Assembly: GCA_030430575.1 (NCBI GenBank)
Contig: JAUIKF010000035.1
Location: forward strand, 24,120-88,119
Source: Bacteroidia bacterium
GTDB taxonomy: Bacteria; Bacteroidota; Bacteroidia; J057
Direction of reading: 5' to 3'
DNA: 64,000 nt
A program made the translations under genes and the position numbers. Position 1 is the first letter of the stretch. Every line of letters starts with the position of its first letter. The notes under the pieces are model-generated. The model ran no database searches. It was not told where the DNA came from and was given only the letters and a program-made list of their open reading frames with translations. Shown piece by piece: positions 52,433-59,926 of this stretch.

Positions 52433-53206
52433 ATGCCCGAAGTTCTGATCAAAAAAACAGGAGTCATTACGACTATTTTGCTCAATCGTGCTGCTGTCCA
52501 TAATGCGGTAGATGCACCTACGGCGAAAGCATTGGCAGATGCCTTTAAAGACTTTGAATCAGATAGCCAGGCTAAGGTGGCCGTTTTAGGCAGTATCGGG
52601 GATAGTTTTTGTGCTGGGGCTGATCTAAAAGCCATCAGCCAAGCCGAAGATTCAAGGGCCTTACAGCGCCAGCTAAAAGAACATGGAGATGGTCCCATGG
52701 GGCCTACAAGGATGATGCTTAGCAAACCAGTGATCGCCGCCATTCAGGGATATGCAGTTGCAGGAGGATTGGAACTTGCCTTGTGGTGCGATCTGCGTGT
52801 AGTAGAGGAAAGTGCCAAATTGGGGGTGTTTTGTAGAAAGTGGGGCGTCCCATTGATTGATGGGGGGACAGTTCGACTGCCAAGACTGATCGGGCTGAGC
52901 CGAGCCTTGGATCTCATTCTTACGGGCCGAGAAGTAGATTCTGTAGAAGCATTTCAAATAGGCCTCGCAAATCGAATTGTTCCGGATGGAACAGCCTTGA
53001 AACATGCTGAAACATTGGCGAATGAAATAGCTGCGTTCCCGCAATTATGTTTGAAAAATGACCGTATGAGCGCATACGACCAATTTTCTATGGATTTACC
53101 TGAGGCGATTTTGCAAGAATTCCGATATGGCGTAAAAACGATAAGTAGTGGGGAGAGCTTAGCAGGAGCAAGGCGGTTTGAGGGGGAAGAAAGTTCTAAG
53201 TTTTAG
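52433..53206 (+). CDS. Enoyl-CoA hydratase/isomerase (crotonase)
   Basis: The 257-residue protein has the crotonase fold: GDSFCAGADLKAI forms the first oxyanion-hole strand and GYAVAGGLELALWCDLRV the second. A catalytic Glu is likely in WGVPLIDGGTVRLPRLIG, though the second family Glu is not obvious, so it may be a hydratase or an isomerase. The last residues (SSKF and the stop) are inside a repeat-like GTTCTAAGTTTTAG sequence, like the end of gatB. It is co-directional with Sua5. Confidence 0.88.
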   Translation: MPEVLIKKTGVITTILLNRAAVHNAVDAPTAKALADAFKDFESDSQAKVAVLGSIGDSFCAGADLKAISQAEDSRALQRQLKEHGDGPMGPTRMMLSKPVIAAIQGYAVAGGLELALWCDLRVVEESAKLGVFCRKWGVPLIDGGTVRLPRLIGLSRALDLILTGREVDSVEAFQIGLANRIVPDGTALKHAETLANEIAAFPQLCLKNDRMSAYDQFSMDLPEAILQEFRYGVKTISSGESLAGARRFEGEESSKF

Positions 53207-53280
53207 GTTTTATGTTCTAGGTCAATTTATTTCCATGCAGAAAATGGGATGAATTTTGAATGGAAGTCTTTTTTAAGCTG

Positions 53281-53322
53281 CCCTGAACCCTGAACCCTGA
53301 ACCCTGAACCCTGAACCCTGAA
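53281..53322. repeat. (CCCTGAA)6 heptamer array
   Basis: Six perfect CCCTGAA units lie between the convergent crotonase and MORN genes. A GTTCTAAGTTTTAGG-type partner arm is at 53193-53222, as in the other hairpin elements. Confidence 0.95.
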
Positions 53323-53330
53323 CCGTTCCG

Positions 53331-53999
53331 CTACCCCTTCATTTGCTCCATCTTACCATCCACCCAACGTGCATGTACTTTTGCGCCACTAGGGAGGGTA
53401 AGCGTACCAGGGCCATGACGACGGCCATTGACATAGCGGCCATTAAATATACCTCCATTGGCATATCGATAATTTACCAGGCCGTTGAGCCGACCATTTA
53501 TCCAAGTACCACTTGCGACTGTGCCTGAAGCATAGGTCATGGTTCCTTTTCCAAAAAATTGGTCGTGGTGCCATTTTCCCACATAAATGCTTCCATCAGA
53601 AAAGGTCATCATTCCAAACCCTTCCATATACCCATTTATGAACTCTCCTTCATAGACAGATCCATCAACCAAAACAAGGGTCCCTGTTCCTTCCATCAGG
53701 TTATCTGAAAATTCACCTGCATATACGCTGCCTGAAACAAAAACATACTTGCCCTGACCTGAGCGGACATTCTTGACCCAATCTCCCACATACACATCGC
53801 CAGAAGCTGCCATATAGGTTCCTTGTCCATGTCTGGATCCTTTTTCGAAGTTTCCTTGGTAAAGGTCTCCATTGGCATATTGGTAGACGCCAAATCCGTT
53901 TTTACAATTTCCAGAAAGACAACTGGCTGATAGACAGATAGGTAGCATGGTCAGCAAAGCTATTAGGCTTGCTGCTTTAGCATAAATAGGGGTATACAT
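53331..53999 (-). CDS. Secreted MORN-repeat protein
   Basis: The 222-residue protein has a signal peptide (1-24) and then about eight MORN repeats, spaced 23 residues apart. Clear examples are YANGDLYQGNFEKGSRHGQG and GSVYEGEFINGYMEGFG. MORN repeats form a rigid beta-hairpin ladder that binds lipids or proteins. Cysteines near the start (CLSGNC) may form a disulfide. It is expected at the periplasm or cell surface. It is convergent with the crotonase gene. Function is unknown. Confidence 0.88.
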   Translation of the reverse strand: MYTPIYAKAASLIALLTMLPICLSASCLSGNCKNGFGVYQYANGDLYQGNFEKGSRHGQGTYMAASGDVYVGDWVKNVRSGQGKYVFVSGSVYAGEFSDNLMEGTGTLVLVDGSVYEGEFINGYMEGFGMMTFSDGSIYVGKWHHDQFFGKGTMTYASGTVASGTWINGRLNGLVNYRYANGGIFNGRYVNGRRHGPGTLTLPSGAKVHARWVDGKMEQMKG

Positions 54000-54281
54000 C
54001 TGTTAGATTGGTCAAGACATTAGCATTGGGACAAAAGCAGGGTGAGGAAATGCACGTCAGGATAGAAGGCAAAGGTTCTAAAATGGATTTAAATATACAA
54101 GAAATATTTTATTCCACTGAACAGTTTCTCGTTTTTTTCGGTTTTGATTCGAGACTTCATTGGTCGATATGGAATATCTATTGGTAGACCCCCATATATT
54201 TTTTGCAGATTGAAGCAAACCCCAAATCAAAATGCCAGTATGATACATCATAGGCATTCATACAAACCAACTCACACTAAC

Positions 54282-54368
54282 ATGAAAGTTTTAATTAGTT
54301 TCATTATTGCCCTTGCCATAAGCCTCGGCAAATTTTTCGCAAGCCTTGATGCCTCCGTTCTTTTCTAA
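54282..54368 (+). CDS. Candidate small membrane peptide, 28 aa
   Basis: An ATG frame of 28 codons encodes MKVLISFIIALAISLGKFF and a short polar tail, a typical small transmembrane peptide. A good terminator starts 47 bp after the stop. No match is known to me. The length is short, so it may be a leader or a chance frame, but the hydrophobic profile and terminator argue for a real gene. Confidence 0.4.
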   Translation: MKVLISFIIALAISLGKFFASLDASVLF

Positions 54369-54414
54369 GAGCCTATTCCATAGGCGATAATTTCTTTCAA
54401 CAAGTAGTTCTGTG

Positions 54415-54449
54415 GCCATGATCTGGTGATCGTGGCTTTTTCTTATTTT
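54415..54449 (+). terminator. Rho-independent terminator
   Basis: GCCATGATC pairs with GATCGTGGC (one wobble) around TGGT, followed by a T-rich run TTTTTCTTATTTT. It would end a transcript that includes the 28-codon frame. Confidence 0.75.
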
Positions 54450-54505
54450 ATGGCAATAATGCGATAAAAATCGCGTTTTTCATTGCAAATTAGTGTTCCT
54501 CACAC

Positions 54506-54535
54506 TTGCCCCCGATTATAGATTCCTTATCTTTG
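54506..54535 (+). promoter_or_regulatory. Promoter TTG-N19-TATCTTTG upstream of the 54.7 kb gene
   Basis: TTG (54506-54508) and TATCTTTG (54528-54535) fit the Bacteroidota consensus with 19-bp spacing. Transcription would start near 54541, leaving a leader of about 175 nt before the ATG at 54716. Confidence 0.55.
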
Positions 54536-54551
54536 CCGCCTGAATTTTTGA

Positions 54552-54569
54552 CCTACAATTAATTGTAGG
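54552..54569. promoter_or_regulatory. Perfect 18-bp palindrome just after the promoter
   Basis: CCTACAATTAATTGTAGG is a perfect palindrome with no loop, about 12 bp past the predicted start of transcription. It suits the operator of a dimeric repressor, or a leader hairpin. Confidence 0.5.
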
Positions 54570-54715
54570 AGGATAGATACGTTGATTTCTACATACTAAA
54601 AAACTATAAAGCACTAACAATCAATAATTTATCAATCAATAATTAATATTTCTGCCAGAAAAGCTAGCCATTTATACGTCCTCTTATTTTTAACTAAAGC
54701 ACAAACAAAGAACCT

Positions 54716-55114
54716 ATGAGAAAGTCATTATTTGCTCTCGTAATCCTCACACTGGCCATAGGAGGCCATAACCAAGTCTTCGGTCAGTATGAAGACATGA
54801 TCAAGAATGCTGTCAACGAAGCCTTGCAAACTCACCTTCAAAAGGTATCTCCCACCAAAGGGTGTGATTGTAATGCCTGTAAATTCAGTTATAGCAACTC
54901 CATGAAGATCGAGCGCACGAAGAAGTATGATGCTAAGCTCCTTGTATGGGGCAAAGCCAAAACGTCCTACAAAAGTAGTTTTAATGGTGGAGGAAGTAAG
55001 GTAGTTCAATTCTATGCAGAGGTGAAAAAAACAGGAAGCGATTTTGTGGTCACCAAGCTCAAATGGCGCACGCTAGATCCATGTATGAAACTGGCGACCT
55101 TGATGGGATATTAA
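54716..55114 (+). CDS. Hypothetical secreted protein, 132 aa
   Basis: A signal peptide (1-23, ending in VFGQ) precedes about 109 mature residues. A cluster of three cysteines (GCDCNAC, residues 49-55) and one more near the end (PCMKLATLMGY) may form disulfides or bind a metal. No family is recognised. The gene has a good promoter and a long leader with a palindrome, so it is probably regulated. Confidence 0.7.
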   Translation: MRKSLFALVILTLAIGGHNQVFGQYEDMIKNAVNEALQTHLQKVSPTKGCDCNACKFSYSNSMKIERTKKYDAKLLVWGKAKTSYKSSFNGGGSKVVQFYAEVKKTGSDFVVTKLKWRTLDPCMKLATLMGY

Positions 55115-55257
55115 GCTTATTGGGAATTGCTACATCTAATTATTTTTAGCCAAAAACTTGGAAATCATTAATGAAAGGCTTTGTTTTGTGCTGAATTATT
55201 AGTAATAAGTAAAAAAGATAACTAAATCATTATTCAATACCTTTTAAATTTTTTGCC

Positions 55258-55566
55258 ATGAGTATCAAGAAGAAGTTTCTCAAAAGCAAGCCAGTTTGTA
55301 AAGTAACTTTCAAACTGGACAAAGAAGCTGTCGGTGAAGCAGATTCCGCCTTTGTAGTTGGCGATTTTAACAGCTGGAACCCAGTTGAGAACCCAATGAA
55401 AGCGTTGAAAAACGGAGGCTTTACCACTACAATCGATCTAGAAAGCGGCCAAGAATATGAATTCCGCTACTTGGTAGGTGAGAGTGACTGGAAGAATGAA
55501 GAAGAAGCAGATAAAGAAGCTGCGACTCCTTATGTTGACGCCAGCAACTCTGTACTTGTCCTGTAA
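55258..55566 (+). CDS. Isoamylase-type early-set (CBM48/AMPK-like) protein
   Basis: The 102-residue protein is almost entirely a glycogen-binding-like early-set domain: VGDFNSWNPVENPMKAL and the closing EFRYLVGESDW are typical. No signal peptide is seen. The family often binds glycogen or acts as a regulatory subunit. A perfect bidirectional terminator follows. Which glycan it binds is unknown. Confidence 0.88.
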   Translation: MSIKKKFLKSKPVCKVTFKLDKEAVGEADSAFVVGDFNSWNPVENPMKALKNGGFTTTIDLESGQEYEFRYLVGESDWKNEEEADKEAATPYVDASNSVLVL

Positions 55567-55588
55567 GACATGTAGACACACAAAATTG

Positions 55589-55620
55589 AAAAAGGGTGGC
55601 TTTCGAGCCACCCTTTTCTG
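55589..55620. terminator. Bidirectional terminator
   Basis: A 12-bp stem (AAAGGGTGGCT / AGCCACCCTTT) around TTCG, with A- and T-runs on the two sides, lies between the CBM48-type gene and the convergent membrane peptidase-like gene. Confidence 0.92.
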
Positions 55621-55621
55621 T

Positions 55622-56281
55622 TTATAATGCGGTAGGATTGTCGTGAGGCGCCAGGGACACATGGAGATGGTCTGCAGTCCCTATATGCCGTAGCGTTCGG
55701 AATCCCATTAGCCAGAAGTATTTCTCTACCAGCCAATTACGAAATTCATTTCTGCCTTTTGTTCGAAGGTCCATAGCATGGACATAACCGTCACTTTGCT
55801 TATAGTGAAGCGAACGTGCTTTTACCTTTAGTCCCATTCGCTTATAGTCTCCGTGAGTTCTTGACATATCGGTGATCAGCGCTTCTTTGTCCAAAACGAC
55901 CAAGGTGCCAACTCCTATCCGCATAAATGGATGAAGCGAAAGAAATTCCTTTTGTACCTCTGTCGTTTTTGCATTTTTCTGATCTACATTGATCAAGGTA
56001 AAGCCACAATAGCCGACCAGTAAGATCATGACTACCCAAGCCTTTATCTTTAAGCTCCTTGAGCTGAGCTTTTTGGCTCCAAATATCAAGGCATAGACAA
56101 AGGTGATGTAAAACATCAGGACAAGGAAAGTCATAGCCCCTCCAGCAGCCAATGCTAGCCAGGTATTCAGCTCAAAAGATTGGTACATCCATACAGTCCC
56201 GCGGATCAGCACCACAAAGGGAAGAAGGATGACGAAGACTATTTGAAGAATAAAAACAATTGCGCGTAAAAACCACTTCAT
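55622..56281 (-). CDS. Membrane protein with hedgehog/M15-peptidase-like domain
   Basis: The 219-residue protein has three membrane segments (about 5-27, 41-65 and 80-97) and a C-terminal domain of ~115 residues. The latter shows SLHYKQSDGYVHAMDLRTKG (S157-G176) and GFRTLRHIGTADHLHVSL (193-210). The SLH..AxD and HxH pattern is that of the hedgehog / D-Ala-D-Ala peptidase clan, where H159, D171 and H205 or H207 would bind zinc. A few residues are inserted between the first His and the Asp. It may be a membrane-bound peptidoglycan peptidase or a zinc-binding relative; no match is certain. Confidence 0.7.
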   Translation of the reverse strand: MKWFLRAIVFILQIVFVILLPFVVLIRGTVWMYQSFELNTWLALAAGGAMTFLVLMFYITFVYALIFGAKKLSSRSLKIKAWVVMILLVGYCGFTLINVDQKNAKTTEVQKEFLSLHPFMRIGVGTLVVLDKEALITDMSRTHGDYKRMGLKVKARSLHYKQSDGYVHAMDLRTKGRNEFRNWLVEKYFWLMGFRTLRHIGTADHLHVSLAPHDNPTAL

Positions 56282-56417
56282 AGTAAATGCTGTTTGGACT
56301 CAAAGAAAATGGTAAATTTGGGGTAATAATCAAGATACGAAGAGAAAATTTACCAGTTTGTATTCAAGCTGGAGACTTCGGCAAGTCTCCTGTAGCAATC
56401 GACAAAATGCAGTTTTT

Positions 56418-56861
56418 ATGAGTGAGGAAAAAGGAAATAAAGGATTCCAGAATCCAATTGATGCAGATAAAGTAGCAGAAAACCCTGGCCTTCTGCCCTA
56501 TGGCCACCATTCCGGGAGCGCAATAGTTCGCCCTGAGGACAAGGGCAAGATCAAAGGGCGTGCCCTTGCTGCGATGGAAGGCCAGACGGACATCCAGATG
56601 CAGCAAATCCGTGAACAAATAGAATTGCTGGCGGCGCAGGCCCAAAAACTCCAAGAGAGAAAAGAGGTTTCCGAACAAATTTACCTTGCTGAAATGGGAT
56701 TTGAACCGCTCATCAATCATGTCTATCATTTGTATCGGAAACGCAATGGAGCCACCATTTTGTCTATGGTAGCTCCAGCGGAGTGGGGGAGGAGCCTGCC
56801 GTTTGAATCACATATTGCTTCGGTAAAACTGCTAGCAGATCATACCTGGGATATCCTATAA
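56418..56861 (+). CDS. DUF2452 family protein
   Basis: Starting at 56418 (MSEEKGNKGF) the protein has 147 residues; a longer frame to 56358 adds an implausible Cys-rich start. It matches DUF2452: FQNPIDADKVAENPGLLPYGHHSG, a middle coiled coil (MQQIREQIELLAAQAQKLQE) and a C-terminal VYHLYRKRNG with PAEWG. The function of this family is not known. It is small, soluble and probably cytoplasmic. Confidence 0.87.
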   Translation: MSEEKGNKGFQNPIDADKVAENPGLLPYGHHSGSAIVRPEDKGKIKGRALAAMEGQTDIQMQQIREQIELLAAQAQKLQERKEVSEQIYLAEMGFEPLINHVYHLYRKRNGATILSMVAPAEWGRSLPFESHIASVKLLADHTWDIL

Positions 56862-56905
56862 GAAAAGGTCAAATCCAAGCTCAAATTCAAACTCAACCAA
56901 AGGTT

Positions 56906-57045
56906 GTCATTTCGACCAGAGGGAGAAATCTAACCATACGGTCTAGCAACCTATTCGAAGCGCATGGATCAAATTTGTGTGACTGGGGCAAAAGATCGTA
57001 TTGGATTTCTCCTCCCTTCGCAAAGCCTCAGGTCGTCGAAATGAC
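56906..57045. repeat. GTCATTTCGAC inverted repeat element
   Basis: GTCATTTCGAC (56906-56916) and GTCGAAATGAC (57035-57045) are perfect inverted ends; GGGAGAAATC and GATTTCTCC form an inner pair. This REP-like family is widespread in Bacteroidota as I recall. It lies between convergent genes. Confidence 0.85.
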
Positions 57046-57066
57046 CGCTTTTTTTAAAGAGAATTC

Positions 57067-57339
57067 TCATTTTTCATACTTCGTCAAAATCTCCTCCGTC
57101 TTCGCCTGATTGATGCGGTTGATGAGGCTTTGGGCTTCGTGATCGTCGCGAATGGTTTTCGCCAAGGAAAAGCATGCGCCTATTGTGAAGATAGTCCCCA
57201 TGGATAAATAGGCCTTTATCCAATAATCGCCTTCCATCATGATAATGCCTGTAAACATCATGCCTATAGCAAGCAAGAAGGAAACCCATGTCTGAAAGCG
57301 CCATGCACCGGTGTGTTTGCTGAAATTAGTTGGATTCAT
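57067..57339 (-). CDS. YiaA/YiaB-type small membrane protein
   Basis: The 90-residue protein has two membrane segments (about 16-37 and 41-63) followed by a charged helix. The order TGAWRFQTWVSFLLAIGMM, then MGTIFTIGACFSLAKTIRD, follows the YiaAB two-helix domain, in which the second helix ends in a KxxRD motif. The function of the family is not settled; it may be linked to envelope stress. No operon partner is seen. Confidence 0.75.
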   Translation of the reverse strand: MNPTNFSKHTGAWRFQTWVSFLLAIGMMFTGIIMMEGDYWIKAYLSMGTIFTIGACFSLAKTIRDDHEAQSLINRINQAKTEEILTKYEK

Positions 57340-57536
57340 GTTTTGGTTTTTAAAAGTGAACGATGGGTAATGATATGTGGATTTTGGATAAATGTTAGGG
57401 AGATTTTGTCAAAATAATGACTTTAAAAAATATTTATATTTAAATATAAAAACCTATATATCAACATTTTATGAATGAATAAAAGGACTTTTATTTTTTG
57501 TTAATTTCTGCTAGCTTGAGTCAGAATTTATCCTAA

Positions 57537-59048
57537 ATGGACAAGCTGCAAACCATTATCCACAGCCTCAGCAAGGAAGAGCACCAATCTTTTGGGCGGT
57601 TTATCCGACGGCGCAAACAACAAAAAGCGCGCATGGATTTGGCGCTATTCAAATTGCTGGCTCGCCCCACAAAGTGGAAGGCAGAGGCACTGATGAGGCG
57701 ACTTTATGAAGTGCCCAATCCAACAGCCTACCATGCCTTAAGAAAGCGCTTAATGCGCCATTTGTCTGACTTCATCGTGCTGAAGCAGATGGGGCAGGAA
57801 GAAACACCCTTGGCAGGGATGATGGGCCAAATGGCGATGGCCAGGCATCTATTTGAGCATAATTTGTCAACGCTAGGCTGGGAGATTCTGATAAAGGCAG
57901 AAAAGAAAGCTATCAAGCAGGAAGCTTATGAGGAGCTAAATAGCATTTACCTCCTTCAGCTCGCCCATGCGGGCGTTGATGCACCCTATTCTTTATCCGA
58001 AATCCTCCAAAAACATCAAACCAACAAACACTTGGCAGAAGAGGAAGAGCGGGCTATCATTGCCCTGAGTCTTGTGCAGCATGCCCTTCAACAGGCCAAG
58101 AATCAGGGGCATGTGCCAGATTTTGCCCAAATTATCACTGACATCCAGGCATCCTACGGCCTTACAGGTGCCATAAACAAACGGCCAAGTTTGTTTTATC
58201 GATTTATGGCCATGGCGCGCGCGGCGGTTTTGGTGAATAAAGATTTTCACGCTTTTGCTCCTTTTTTAGATGAACAATACACCCAGATGGCTAATCAAGG
58301 TGCTTTTAAGCCACATCATATCACGTATCAACTTGAATTGCTTTATATGCTCGCCCATGTGTGGTATCGCTGCAAGCATTTTGATAAATCCAATGAGCTG
58401 ATCAAGACGGCAGAAGAGATGATTAATGAAAGTGGCAAGGGCATAAAAGATCGTTTTTATGCTAAATTTACCCTCCTCAACGCTGCCAATCTCACTTACT
58501 TGAATCAATCTGGAACGGCCGTGGTCATCTTGGAAGAATTGTGTAAAAAGCCTTTGTCTTTGGCAGAATCGCTGGATGCAAAGTTTAGCCTAAGCTTCTG
58601 TTATTTTCTTCTCCAACAGCCCAAAAAGGCGCTTCCACTTGACCTGGGCGTAAGGCATTCAGATAATTGGCTGATTAAAAAAATGGGCCCTGAGTGGGTT
58701 TTGAAAAAAAGCGCTGGTGAGATCATTCTTCAATATGAGTTGGGGAATGAGGAAATCGCATTAAACAGGATTTATCAGGTTCGAAGAAAATTTTCTGACC
58801 TGCTGGAAATGTCCCAATATGCCAATGTTGTAGTTTATCTGAAGCTGATCGAGCAAATGATCAAAATGCCTGATAAGGCCACGTCGAAGCAGTTTTATGA
58901 ACAAATTCAATCGAATATTCACTACTTGCCTTTTGAAGAAGAAGACCTTCAATACCTTAGTTTTTATGCCTGGCTAAAGGCGAAAGTTGTCCAGAAACCT
59001 TTTAATCAGGTTTTGCAAGAATTATTAGGCTTTGATTTTGTGGAATAA
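57537..59048 (+). CDS. Hypothetical helical protein, 503 aa
   Basis: The 503-residue protein is almost all alpha-helix, with TPR-like spacing in the second half (around 240-420: LYMLAHVWYRCKHFDKSNELI, SLSFCYFLLQQPKKALPL). A basic N-terminus (IRRRKQQKARMDLALFKLL) is followed by a helical domain without a signal. Long proteins of this type recur in Saprospiraceae, but I cannot name the family. It likely scaffolds a protein complex. Confidence 0.7.
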   Translation: MDKLQTIIHSLSKEEHQSFGRFIRRRKQQKARMDLALFKLLARPTKWKAEALMRRLYEVPNPTAYHALRKRLMRHLSDFIVLKQMGQEETPLAGMMGQMAMARHLFEHNLSTLGWEILIKAEKKAIKQEAYEELNSIYLLQLAHAGVDAPYSLSEILQKHQTNKHLAEEEERAIIALSLVQHALQQAKNQGHVPDFAQIITDIQASYGLTGAINKRPSLFYRFMAMARAAVLVNKDFHAFAPFLDEQYTQMANQGAFKPHHITYQLELLYMLAHVWYRCKHFDKSNELIKTAEEMINESGKGIKDRFYAKFTLLNAANLTYLNQSGTAVVILEELCKKPLSLAESLDAKFSLSFCYFLLQQPKKALPLDLGVRHSDNWLIKKMGPEWVLKKSAGEIILQYELGNEEIALNRIYQVRRKFSDLLEMSQYANVVVYLKLIEQMIKMPDKATSKQFYEQIQSNIHYLPFEEEDLQYLSFYAWLKAKVVQKPFNQVLQELLGFDFVE

Positions 59049-59133
59049 TGGGCGTATCCCCCTCTTTAGGGTAATTCGCAAATAATTTTGAATGATTGAA
59101 TGGTAAATTTTGAATGCCCAATTAATTACTGAT

Positions 59134-59556
59134 ATGCCGAGACCTATCAAACGCCGCTCTAAGAATTATCGCCTGCCCATTGGCGCGCTCAGTTGTGTAC
59201 TGATTTGGTTTTTTTGGATGGTAGCTACCAGTCAGCCAGCAGCGCAGCCTGCTACTGATGCCTTGCTTACCACACAAGCCTCTTTGCTTAGCGATACAGA
59301 TATTACCGCCCATAAGGTATTTGACTATCGATCAGCTATTCCTTTTGAGGATTCTAGCCGGGCAAAATTGCACGATGCCTTGCAATACTTTGCCCTTACC
59401 CTGCGCAAAAAACGTGATTACGATCAGTATGCAGTGGTTTTGCTGCCGCGGGAAGTACAATACCAGGAGTTTGTGGAATTGGCGCAACTTGCTCAGAAGG
59501 AGAACTTCTTCCTGAAAATGCAAGGCGATAGTTTGCTGATGGGGAGAAGGTTCTAG
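59134..59556 (+). CDS. Hypothetical single-pass membrane protein, 140 aa
   Basis: The ATG at 59134 is preferred over a TTG at 59110. A short basic N-tail, one membrane segment (LPIGALSCVLIWFFWMVAT, about 14-32) and a ~100-residue periplasmic domain give an ExbD/TolR-like topology. The domain has YAVVLLPREVQYQEFVELAQ, slightly similar to ExbD, but I see no conserved Asp in the membrane segment. Function unknown. The last codons (RRF, stop) overlap a GGTTCTAG repeat word. Confidence 0.65.
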   Translation: MPRPIKRRSKNYRLPIGALSCVLIWFFWMVATSQPAAQPATDALLTTQASLLSDTDITAHKVFDYRSAIPFEDSSRAKLHDALQYFALTLRKKRDYDQYAVVLLPREVQYQEFVELAQLAQKENFFLKMQGDSLLMGRRF

Positions 59557-59587
59557 TGTTCTTGCAAGTCTGAAATGTGGAGGAGAC

Positions 59588-59914
59588 AGAGGCGCGGATT
59601 ACACACAAGCCCCCTTCGACAAGACTTCGGCGTGAGCTCAGTCGAACGCTCAGGGCAGGTCTCGAATCCGGAAATCCACGCCAGCTTGTATAGCAAGCAA
59701 TTTGATTTGCTGGGGCGGATTTCCGGACGCGCTGCCCTGAGTTTATCGAAGGGGTGAGTTGGCTCTTGGCGTAATCCGACCCGTTAACTCCACAATGCTA
59801 AATTGAAGGAACACTAGGTTCTGGGTTTTAAGTTGCGGGCCCCTTTAAGCGCATTTTATGCGCTGGCGCGGATTTCTGGATTGATGGCTTGGCTGGTGTG
59901 TAATCCGCGCCTCT
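59588..59914. repeat. Nested inverted-repeat element, 327 bp
   Basis: AGAGGCGCGGATTACACAC (59588-59606) is repeated in reverse at 59896-59914. Inside, a 19-bp GCTGG..GGATTTC.GGA word appears at 59667-59685 (reverse), 59709-59727 and 59862-59880, and REP-like CCTTCGACA/TCGAAGG words flank the inner hairpin. No ORF is convincing. It fills the gap before the MOSC gene. Confidence 0.88.
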
Positions 59915-59926
59915 TTTGCGTATTAA

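Noticed and set aside
54144..54281. Upstream extension of the 28-codon peptide to 74 codons
   Set aside because: The added part has no start context and is polar and Cys/His-rich, unlike the compact hydrophobic end.
59660..59740. tRNA-like hairpins in the nested repeat
   Set aside because: The paired words are repeats; there is no D, anticodon and T arm order, and no CCA end.
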